The notes under the pieces were generated by a model. The model did no database searches. It worked only from the letters and a program-made list of their open reading frames with translations, and was not told the DNA's origin. 11,861 bases of DNA from Candidatus Cloacimonadota bacterium (GTDB lineage Bacteria > Cloacimonadota > Cloacimonadia > JGIOTU-2): assembly GCA_016932035.1 (NCBI GenBank), contig JAFGDR010000049.1:1-11861 (forward strand). The letters run 5' to 3'. Position numbers and translations under genes: made by a program. Position 1 is the first letter of the stretch. Each line of letters begins with the position of its first letter. Below are positions 6,403-11,861 of the stretch, piece by piece.

Positions 6403-8547
6403 ATGAAAAAATTCATGATATTATTATGTGGGATATTTATTGCTATGAATGTACAAGCGCTACAACTCTATTCACCAGATCGAAATATCGAAATTACATT
6501 CGATATTGGTCTTTTTGGAACTCCATTTTACGAGGTTTCGTATAAAGGTGATTCAGTAATCGAAACGAGTATGCTTGGTTTTGAAATCAAGAATTCGTCT
6601 GATTTGAATACCAAATTTGAAATATTATCGTATGAAACGTCATCCTTTGACGAGACATGGCAACCGGTGTGGGGTGAGTATAAAGAGATTAGAAATCATT
6701 ATAATGAACTGATCGTTAATCTAACACAACCGAAACTCAGCAATAGAAAACTCACCATATATTTCCGTGCATATAATGACGGCGTTGCTTTCCGATATGA
6801 ATTTCCACTGCAGCCAAATCTATCATACTTTATAATTGATAAAGAAAACACTGAATTCAATCTTACAGGTAATCATACGGCATTCTGGATTCCCGGAGAT
6901 TATGATACCAATGAATATGCATACACGACGTCAAAACTCAGCGAAGTTCATGCCCAAAAAGGACTTACTGTCAGCGAGATAGGAACACGTACCATCATTG
7001 CAGATAACGCAGTTCAGACACCGCTTATGATGAAAACTGATGATGGATTGTATATCAACCTCCACGAAGCAGCACTGGTTAATTATCCGGTTATGCACAT
7101 ATTGATAGATAAAGAAAAATCCATTCTCGAAGTTGAACTCGTTCCTGATGCAGTTGGGAATTTTGCCTATATCCAAACGCCATTCAAAACACCATGGCGG
7201 ACGATCATCATAAGCGATAAAGCAGAAGATATTCTTGCATCGAACCTTATTTTGAATGTGAACGATCCGTGCAACATAGAAGATACAAGCTGGATCTATC
7301 CTCAGAAATATATTGGCATCTGGTGGGAACTGCATGTGGGTAAACATTCATGGAATTACGCAGATGTCGGCAATGTAAAATTGGATGAAACCGACTGGGA
7401 ATCGCTGACACCGAATGGACGTCATGGTGCCACCACAGAAAACACAAAACGTTATATCGATTTTGCAGAAGAGCATGGTTTTAACGGTGTGCTTGTCGAG
7501 GGTTGGGATATCGGATGGGAAGACTGGTATGGAAAATGGAAAGAAGAGGTGTTCGATTTCGTTACCCCTTATCCTGATTTTGATGTCGAAGCATTGCAGG
7601 CATATGCGGCAGAAAAAGGTGTGAAACTCATCATGCATCACGAGACATCGTCTTCGGTAACTAACTATGAGCGAAGAATGCATGATGCATATGGTTTTAT
7701 GAAAAAACATGGCTACGATACGGTCAAAACCGGCTATGTGGGCAGGATCATTCCGCGGGGAGAATATCATGATGGGCAATGGATGATGAATCATTATGTG
7801 CATGTAGCGAAACAAACTGCAAAAAATAAGATCATGGTAAATTCTCATGAATCATGTCGACCAACAGGATTGCACAGGACTTATCCGAACTGGCTGGCAT
7901 GCGAAGCTGCACGGGGAAATGAGTTCAATGCATGGAGTGCAGGTAATCCGCCTGATCATGAAACGATCTTGCCGTTCACGCGCTTAATGGGCGGTCCTAT
8001 GGATTACACACCAGGAATCTTTCAAATCAAGATGGATTACTACAAACCAGGTTCACAAGAACAAGTGCATACAACACTCGTGAAACAGCTTGCGTTGTAT
8101 GTTACTATGTACAGTCCCCTGCAGATGGCTGCCGATCTGCCAGAAAATTACGAACGATTCCTCGATGCGTTCCAGTTCATCAGAGATGTACCCGTCGACT
8201 GGGATGACACAAAAATCATCGAAGCTGAACCGGGAGATTATGTCACAATTGCGCGAAAAGCAAAAGACCGGGATGAATGGTTTATAGGTGCGATTACTGA
8301 CGAAAATGCCAGATCATCTGAAATTCCTCTTGATTTCCTCAAATCTAATCAATGGTATGTCGCTACGCTTTACCTAGACGGAAGAGATGCGCATTGGAAG
8401 GACAATCCAATGTCCTATAAAATTGCAAAAGCTATTGTTAATAATGAAACTGTTCTCAACCTCTCATTAGCAGAAGGCGGTGGCGCAGCTGTCAGTATTA
8501 CACCTGCTCACTATCAGGATCTGAAGAAATATCAGAAGTACGATTAA
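6403..8547 (+). CDS. GH97 family glycoside hydrolase, inverting alpha-glucosidase (SusB type)
   Basis: This complete 714-residue exported enzyme likely releases glucose from the non-reducing ends of alpha-glucans in the periplasm or at the surface. A signal peptide (MKKFMILL..., cleavage near VQA, 17-19) precedes the beta-sandwich GH97 N-domain (about 20-275), the catalytic TIM barrel (about 290-570, with IWWELHVGKHSW at 308-319 and VEGWDIGWEDW near 366-376) and the C-terminal strand domain. Glutamates E414 (HHET), E483 (NSHES) and E507 (GNEF) are spaced 69 and 24 residues apart. This is the same spacing as the SusB residues I recall as E439, E508 and E532, which act as base and acid in the inverting branch. 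The retaining alpha-galactosidase branch uses an aspartate nucleophile instead. It is a single-gene unit with no SusC/SusD pair in view, and its stop lies inside the convergent membrane-protein gene. No Shine-Dalgarno is visible. Confidence 0.95.
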   Translation: MKKFMILLCGIFIAMNVQALQLYSPDRNIEITFDIGLFGTPFYEVSYKGDSVIETSMLGFEIKNSSDLNTKFEILSYETSSFDETWQPVWGEYKEIRNHYNELIVNLTQPKLSNRKLTIYFRAYNDGVAFRYEFPLQPNLSYFIIDKENTEFNLTGNHTAFWIPGDYDTNEYAYTTSKLSEVHAQKGLTVSEIGTRTIIADNAVQTPLMMKTDDGLYINLHEAALVNYPVMHILIDKEKSILEVELVPDAVGNFAYIQTPFKTPWRTIIISDKAEDILASNLILNVNDPCNIEDTSWIYPQKYIGIWWELHVGKHSWNYADVGNVKLDETDWESLTPNGRHGATTENTKRYIDFAEEHGFNGVLVEGWDIGWEDWYGKWKEEVFDFVTPYPDFDVEALQAYAAEKGVKLIMHHETSSSVTNYERRMHDAYGFMKKHGYDTVKTGYVGRIIPRGEYHDGQWMMNHYVHVAKQTAKNKIMVNSHESCRPTGLHRTYPNWLACEAARGNEFNAWSAGNPPDHETILPFTRLMGGPMDYTPGIFQIKMDYYKPGSQEQVHTTLVKQLALYVTMYSPLQMAADLPENYERFLDAFQFIRDVPVDWDDTKIIEAEPGDYVTIARKAKDRDEWFIGAITDENARSSEIPLDFLKSNQWYVATLYLDGRDAHWKDNPMSYKIAKAIVNNETVLNLSLAEGGGAAVSITPAHYQDLKKYQKYD

Positions 8548-9046
8548 TTATACTCTTCTTAGATTGAAATAAACCGGTAATGCAGGTTCCCTTCATGTCG
8601 CTATCCGGTCCAGCCATAGTCATCGATAATTCCACATGAGCAATAAATATTAAACAATATAATAACAAAAGTAGAACACCTAAATCTTTAATAAAAAATA
8701 GTGGTAAAGCAATGATCCCGAGCATTAATAAAGAGACCAGAAGTTTTGCAATGATGAAAAGGGATTTTGATGTAGCTTTGTTCATAAAAATCCGTGCGAT
8801 CCTACTTGCAGGTATGGTCATTCCTCCAATCGCATGGCAGAATCCATATATATAAGGGCATTCACTATAAGCACAGCAGTAACTCTGAAAAAAATTGATC
8901 AATACGAAAAGTGCCAGATATACCCACAAGAAGAGTCGTGCATTATGCCATAAATAAAATGCAACTGCCAAGTAGGTTAAAATTACCGGAATAGTGATTA
9001 GAAGAAATAATCCTTTATTCCTAAAAGTCGGAGATATATTATTCAT
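8498..9046 (-). CDS. Four-helix cysteine-rich membrane protein of unknown function
   Basis: I do not recognise a named family. The 182-residue product has four hydrophobic segments (about 12-32, 36-55, 97-118, 122-140). Between the second and third is a loop with C57, C58, C63 and C70 followed by H71, in the pattern CC-x4-C-x6-CH, and then GG (74-75). By positive-inside reasoning (RNK at the N-terminus, SRIAR and NKATSK in this loop, KK in the tail) the cysteine loop faces the cytoplasm. C155 in a GTCITG segment of the hydrophilic tail faces the same side. A metal or Fe-S site at the membrane surface is possible. The last 16 codons lie antisense to the end of the GH97 gene. The ATG at 9046 has no Shine-Dalgarno, and a TTGACA hexamer lies 32 bases upstream. 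It sits 54 bases after the flavoprotein gene, so it may be partly co-transcribed with it. Confidence 0.7.
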   Translation of the reverse strand: MNNISPTFRNKGLFLLITIPVILTYLAVAFYLWHNARLFLWVYLALFVLINFFQSYCCAYSECPYIYGFCHAIGGMTIPASRIARIFMNKATSKSLFIIAKLLVSLLMLGIIALPLFFIKDLGVLLLLLYCLIFIAHVELSMTMAGPDSDMKGTCITGLFQSKKSIINRTSDISSDPDSEQV

Positions 9047-9078
9047 AATTGAAATTTTTAAGATTCAAATAGTAAAGT

Positions 9079-9084
9079 TGTCAA
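9079..9084 (-). promoter_or_regulatory. -35-like hexamer before the membrane-protein gene
   Basis: TTGACA on the minus strand lies 32 bases before the ATG and 16 bases past the flavoprotein stop. With a 17-base spacer the -10 would be TTAAAA (9061-9056), a weak match. The 11-base block TTGTCAAGAAA (plus strand, 9078-9088) recurs exactly at 70-80. Confidence 0.3.
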
Positions 9085-9100
9085 GAAATTAGTTGCTCGG

Positions 9101-10255
9101 TCAGATCCTTACCAATGCAAGATCAGGAATCAGCATTTCGTTGAATTTAATGCAGGCATTCTCAAATTCTTTCTTCAGAGAATCAATCAACTCTTTTACT
9201 GAGATAATATTATCAATTCGATATGCATTCGATCCGGCAAAACTGAATCCGTGCTTCAGATCGCCGACCTTTGCGTTCATAAGTGCTTTTGCAATACAGT
9301 AGAGAGAAGTCTTAAAATCACAAGTGCGCAAACATTTCCATGGGCATTGGAATGGCTTTTTTATACCTGCACTTGCTTCTTTGAGAAAGTTGTTGATGAT
9401 CGCTCTTCCCGGGAGACCTACAGGGCTTTTAATTATGCCGATATCTTCTTTTTTACAATTTATATACTGCTCTTTAAATCGAATGTCTGCATCGCATTCA
9501 TCGGTTGCTACGAATCTTGTCCCCATTTGAACACCTGCAGCTCCAAGCTGATGAAAGCGGAAGATATCTTCGCCTGTATAAATTCCTCCAGCTGCGATTA
9601 ATGGTATGTCTTTATCGTACTTTTTTCTGAAAGGAATTATCTGTTCAATAACTTCGGGAACAATTTTTTCAAGCTCAAATTCACTGTCATCGATCTGCTC
9701 GTTTTTAAAACCAAGATGTCCCCCTGCTTTTGGTCCTTCAACCACCACACCATCAGGCACATGATCAAACTTCTTATCCCATGTTTGGAAAATAATTTTT
9801 GCAGCACGTGCTGAGGATACAATAGGAAATATTTTTGTTTTCATTGTGCGAAATTGTTCAAGTGAAATATTTTCAGGCTTCTTTAAAGGAAGTCCTGCTC
9901 CCAGAAATAACAGATCCACTTCTTCTTCTATAGCTGTTTTAACCAGATCATCATAATCTGAAACTGCGACCATTATGTTCAATCCGATAACACCTTTTGA
10001 CATGAGCTTTGCTTTTCGGATTTCTTCACGAAGAGCTGTGATGTTGCCTTTTCTATAATTCTTATCTTTTGTATTCTTGAGTAGTCCAAGTCCTACTGAA
10101 GAAATTACTCCGATACCCCCTTGTTCTGCAACAGCGGATGCAAGTCCTGCCATTGAAATCCCAACTCCCATTCCCCCCTGAATTATTGATGTGCTGATTG
10201 TCAGATCATCAATTTTTAACACTGGAAATTCAGTAGATACTTTCTTCTCTATCAT
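9101..10255 (-). CDS. Nitronate monooxygenase/FabK-like FMN flavoprotein
   Basis: This 384-residue TIM-barrel flavoprotein belongs to the 2-nitropropane dioxygenase/FabK superfamily. Visible features are the N-terminal substrate loop IIQGGMGVGIS (24-34), GLNIMVAV (91-98), VEGPKAGGHLG (172-182) with the usual catalytic or flavin-contacting His180, the phosphate-binding AAGGIYTGED (221-230) and GAAGVQMGTRF (238-248). Known members oxidise alkyl nitronates with FMN and oxygen, or reduce enoyl-ACP (FabK). Substrate cannot be told from sequence. Unusually, the C-terminal region carries cysteines at 304, 308, 312 and 320 (C-x3-C-x3-C-x7-C), absent from classical members as I know them, which may bind an Fe-S cluster or metal. 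AAGGA eight bases before the ATG is a good ribosome site. It begins 41 bases after the TetR stop, so the two are likely co-transcribed and the regulator probably controls it. Confidence 0.88.
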   Translation of the reverse strand: MIEKKVSTEFPVLKIDDLTISTSIIQGGMGVGISMAGLASAVAEQGGIGVISSVGLGLLKNTKDKNYRKGNITALREEIRKAKLMSKGVIGLNIMVAVSDYDDLVKTAIEEEVDLLFLGAGLPLKKPENISLEQFRTMKTKIFPIVSSARAAKIIFQTWDKKFDHVPDGVVVEGPKAGGHLGFKNEQIDDSEFELEKIVPEVIEQIIPFRKKYDKDIPLIAAGGIYTGEDIFRFHQLGAAGVQMGTRFVATDECDADIRFKEQYINCKKEDIGIIKSPVGLPGRAIINNFLKEASAGIKKPFQCPWKCLRTCDFKTSLYCIAKALMNAKVGDLKHGFSFAGSNAYRIDNIISVKELIDSLKKEFENACIKFNEMLIPDLALVRI

Positions 10256-10296
10256 TCTTAATTCCTTATATATTGTTGATTGCGTGAATGGTTAAC

Positions 10297-10869
10297 CTAT
10301 TTCTTATTTATTCCATTGAAGATGATATCGAGCATACGACTGCTTTCATCGGTCGGCTTATAACCTTTTTTATTCATAAACATGGGGTATTCCAAACCTT
10401 TGATCGCAATGGTAAGCATGTGAGCAGTATATTCGATATCATTTATTGCAAACAATTCCATCTCAACCCCCTCTTTCAGAAGTTGAGTGAGTGTGCGCTT
10501 TTCATAACTATTGAAATCATCTCTCATCTGTTCGACGAAAACAAAATGATCGAGATACTCTCTGGTGAGTGTAGGATAGAATTTGCTTAAATCCTCAAGA
10601 TGATGCATTCGGGCACTTACATATGCTCGAATTTTTTCTTCCGGTGTATGAGCTTTGGAGACTGCATCATCAAGTTTTGCCTGAAAGAGTTGTGAATCCT
10701 TGCGGATAACTTCACCAAAGATAACTTCTTTACTTGGGAAATAATAATAGAGGGTTGCTTTTACAATTTGTGCTTCAGCAGCGATGTCTTCCATAGTTGT
10801 TTTTTTATACCCAAAACGGGCAAAAACTTCCTCTGCAGCGGTTATGATCAGATCATGTTTATCGCGCAT
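10297..10869 (-). CDS. TetR/AcrR-family transcriptional regulator
   Basis: This 190-residue protein has the standard TetR layout. The N-terminal helix-turn-helix domain (about 6-52) includes ITAAEEVFARFGYKKTTMED (9-28) and the recognition helix region ending KATLYYYFPSKEV (37-49). The ligand-binding and dimerisation helices follow (about 55-188). Such proteins normally repress transcription until a small hydrophobic ligand binds. The ligand here is not predictable, although YfiR/FadR-type members often answer to fatty acyl or drug-like compounds. GGAG six bases before the ATG supports the start. An inverted repeat over its own promoter region (10889-10915) suggests autoregulation. Its likely target is the NMO/FabK-like gene 41 bases downstream, and perhaps the divergent DUF2164 gene. 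Confidence 0.93.
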   Translation of the reverse strand: MRDKHDLIITAAEEVFARFGYKKTTMEDIAAEAQIVKATLYYYFPSKEVIFGEVIRKDSQLFQAKLDDAVSKAHTPEEKIRAYVSARMHHLEDLSKFYPTLTREYLDHFVFVEQMRDDFNSYEKRTLTQLLKEGVEMELFAINDIEYTAHMLTIAIKGLEYPMFMNKKGYKPTDESSRMLDIIFNGINKK

Positions 10870-10888
10870 ATGAACTCCATTTATAATT

Positions 10889-10915
10889 TTCGACTAATTT
10901 GGTTGAATGGTCGAA
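10889..10915. promoter_or_regulatory. Candidate TetR operator (inverted repeat)
   Basis: TTCGAC (10889-10894) and its exact complement GTCGAA (10910-10915) flank 15 bases that have further partial dyad symmetry. The repeat lies 20-46 bases before the TetR start codon, between it and the minus-strand TTGACA at 10923-10918, so a bound dimer would block that promoter. A 27-base dyad next to a TetR gene fits family habits. The binding protein is inferred from position. Confidence 0.5.
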
Positions 10916-10917
10916 TT

Positions 10918-10923
10918 TGTCAA
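10918..10923 (-). promoter_or_regulatory. -35-like hexamer before the TetR gene
   Basis: TTGACA on the minus strand, 48 bases before the TetR ATG. A 17-base spacer leads to AAATTA (10900-10895), a poor -10 that overlaps the inverted repeat. Weak but well placed. Confidence 0.35.
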
Positions 10924-10959
10924 ATTATTTATTTTATATTTTGTTTTAAAGAGTCTAAC

Positions 10960-10989
10960 TTGACGTAATTCCTCAAAGTTGTGTATATA
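10960..10989 (+). promoter_or_regulatory. Promoter of the DUF2164 gene
   Basis: TTGACG (10960-10965) and TATATA (10984-10989) are 18 bases apart, the best promoter match in the window. Transcription would begin near 10996 and leave a leader of about 20 bases before the ATG at 11017. The alternative GTG at 10981 would lie inside the -10 element, which argues against it as a start. Confidence 0.5.
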
Positions 10990-11016
10990 AATTACAAAAT
11001 TCAGAATGGAAATTAT

Positions 11017-11247
11017 ATGAAAAAAAATAAATTAGAATTGCAAAGAGAAGTTCGTGAAAAAATGATTGTACAGATCAAGAAATTTTTTCTGAATGAACGT
11101 AATGAAGAAATTGGTGATCTGGCTGCAATATTGCTTTTGGATTTCATCACGGACAATCTTGGGAAAGAATTTTATAACAAAGGCATTCGAGACTGCATAA
11201 CGCAACTTTCTGTAAATATCGAAGATCTAAAAGGATTGGAATTATAA
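11017..11247 (+). CDS. DUF2164 family protein
   Basis: This short protein (76 residues) matches the DUF2164 pattern as I know it: an N-terminal helix beginning KNKLELQREVREKM, then QIKKFFLNERNEEIGDLAA (21-39) with the acidic-to-GDLAA turn, LLLDFITDNLGKEFYNKGI (41-59) and a final helix ending VNIEDLKGLEL. It is soluble, all-helical by appearance, and its function is unknown. The ATG at 11017 is preferred over an in-frame GTG at 10981, because GGA at 11008-11010 precedes it, the family begins there, and the GTG falls in the predicted -10. The gene is transcribed away from the TetR gene through a shared 147-base region and faces the YgjP-like gene, whose stop is 40 bases away. Confidence 0.85.
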   Translation: MKKNKLELQREVREKMIVQIKKFFLNERNEEIGDLAAILLLDFITDNLGKEFYNKGIRDCITQLSVNIEDLKGLEL

Positions 11248-11250
11248 ATT

Positions 11251-11273
11251 GTACATCAATTATTGAATTGTAC
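11251..11273. terminator. Imperfect hairpin between convergent genes
   Basis: GTACA (11251-11255) pairs with TGTAC (11269-11273), and TCA with TGA inside, around an AT loop with a two-base bulge. AATTGTAC also occurs as a direct repeat (11247-11254 and 11266-11273). There is no T-run on either strand, so it is at most a weak terminator. It is the only structure seen in the 40-base gap. Confidence 0.2.
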
Positions 11274-11287
11274 TTGGAATGGTGAGT

Positions 11288-11842
11288 TCACATAAACTCA
11301 AGCCGATACTTTCGTAATTCTTTTCTTCGGTTTATATACTCCGGACAAAACCTTTCCAGCTCCTGCCAGAATGCTTTACTGTGATTTCTGTGTGTGAGAT
11401 GAACCAGCTCGTGGAGCATGATATATTCCTGCAACTCATTTGGAAGCAAAACAAGTTTATAGTTCAGATTAATATTCTTCTTTGCTGAACAGCTCCCCCA
11501 CAATGTTTTCTGATTCTTTATAAAAGCTCGATTGTACGTAAATCCATGTTTTTGCGCCAGAAATTCCAGTTTGCTGATAAGCTCTCTCTTTGCTTCAGCT
11601 CTATTTATGGTTGCAGCATTTTCATAAGATTGTTTATACTCATCTTGAAGTGCTTGATATTTTTTCAGGTGCTTCTCGATCCATTTCTGTTTGGAAAGAA
11701 CAAACTGCTCAGCTTTTTTCATTGAAATGCCTTTGGGCACTGTTACAAGTACCCTTGATCCCTTGATAGAAATGCTGAGACGCGTTGCACGGGAACTGCG
11801 ACTGAAGTGGATGAGAGTGAGTGATCTTGTTCCAATAATCAT
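11288..11842 (-). CDS. YgjP-like zinc metallopeptidase (M48-type, DUF45)
   Basis: This 184-residue protein matches the YgjP/DUF45 family of SprT-like or M48-type metallopeptidases. The N-terminal part has the RATRLSIS strand (18-25), a VTVPKG segment (33-38) and FVLSKQKWIEKHL (47-59). WGSCSAKKNINLNY (115-128) is the family signature before the metal site. HELVH (144-148) supplies two zinc ligands and the general base E145, and H154 in NHSKAFW is the likely third ligand. There is no signal peptide, so it is cytoplasmic. Its natural substrate is uncertain. Some family members are annotated as UTP pyrophosphatase, but the visible motifs support a peptidase fold. It is shorter than many relatives (about 230 residues) because its N-terminal region is compact. 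The start at 11842 has AAGGAT just upstream. The gene converges on DUF2164. Confidence 0.9.
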   Translation of the reverse strand: MIIGTRSLTLIHFSRSSRATRLSISIKGSRVLVTVPKGISMKKAEQFVLSKQKWIEKHLKKYQALQDEYKQSYENAATINRAEAKRELISKLEFLAQKHGFTYNRAFIKNQKTLWGSCSAKKNINLNYKLVLLPNELQEYIMLHELVHLTHRNHSKAFWQELERFCPEYINRRKELRKYRLEFM

Positions 11843-11861
11843 TCTTATCCTTAAAACATAA

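Noticed and set aside
7348-7848. Long antisense open frame inside the GH97 gene (166 codons)
   Set aside because: It lies opposite the conserved catalytic barrel, has no family motif, and its composition looks like a shadow of GH97 coding sequence.
10285-10292. TGAATGGT before the flavoprotein gene, also present in the TetR dyad (10904-10911)
   Set aside because: Only eight bases are shared and there is no dyad at the first site, so chance is enough to explain it.
10290-10297. GGTTAACC palindrome at the TetR stop as a terminator
   Set aside because: An eight-base palindrome with no loop and no T-run cannot form a terminator hairpin.
10981-11016. GTG start of the DUF2164 gene at 10981
   Set aside because: The GTG overlaps the predicted -10 element, and the added residues are not part of the family pattern.

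Overview
The window comes from an AT-rich bacterial chromosome (well under 45% G+C by eye). It encodes several proteins with Sec-type signal peptides and a periplasmic or surface GH97 glycoside hydrolase, so a Gram-negative cell envelope is likely. Split transketolase, DUF2164, DUF2259 and GH97 together suit an anaerobic or fermentative member of the FCB group (Bacteroidota or Cloacimonadota-like) or a spirochaete. The sequence alone does not settle which. There is no rRNA, tRNA, CRISPR array, insertion sequence or phage gene, and the layout looks like ordinary, densely packed chromosome.

Region by region: (1) Positions 1-36 probably hold the first 12 codons of a gene running leftward off the window, divergent from a two-gene plus-strand operon (217-1988) for the N- and C-terminal halves of a split transketolase, which overlap by ATGA. 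(2) A compact five-gene minus-strand operon (6241 down to 1998) runs tail-to-tail into the transketolase operon. In transcription order it encodes a methionine-rich exported protein with a DUF4412/LolA-like N-terminal half, an aminoglycoside-6-adenylyltransferase-like nucleotidyltransferase, a GyrI-like effector-binding protein, an exported DUF2259 protein and an exported PPP-type metallophosphoesterase. Gaps are 15, 9, 3 and -1 bases. (3) A divergent intergenic region (6242-6402) separates this operon from a single plus-strand gene for a complete GH97 glucosidase of the SusB inverting type. (4) The GH97 gene overlaps tail-to-tail by 50 bases with a minus-strand gene for a four-helix, cysteine-rich membrane protein of unknown function. 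Upstream of it lies a TetR-family regulator plus NMO/FabK-like flavoprotein pair. (5) A 147-base divergent region with a likely TetR operator and a good plus-strand promoter leads to a small DUF2164 gene. The window closes with a minus-strand YgjP-like (M48-type) zinc metallopeptidase gene.

How they fit together: the transketolase pair serves the non-oxidative pentose phosphate pathway, and GH97 would release sugars from alpha-glucans outside the cytoplasm. The TetR protein probably regulates itself and the flavoprotein downstream. The minus-strand operon is the most unusual grouping: three exported proteins of poorly known function co-transcribed with two cytoplasmic proteins from small-molecule-modifying or small-molecule-binding families. 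No function for the operon as a whole can be assigned from sequence.

Signals: several starts lack a Shine-Dalgarno sequence, and three of these have a TTGACA hexamer 32-34 bases before the ATG. This suggests very short or absent leaders on those transcripts. Several short palindromes sit next to these hexamers and are operator candidates. All intergenic stretches are shorter than 300 bases.
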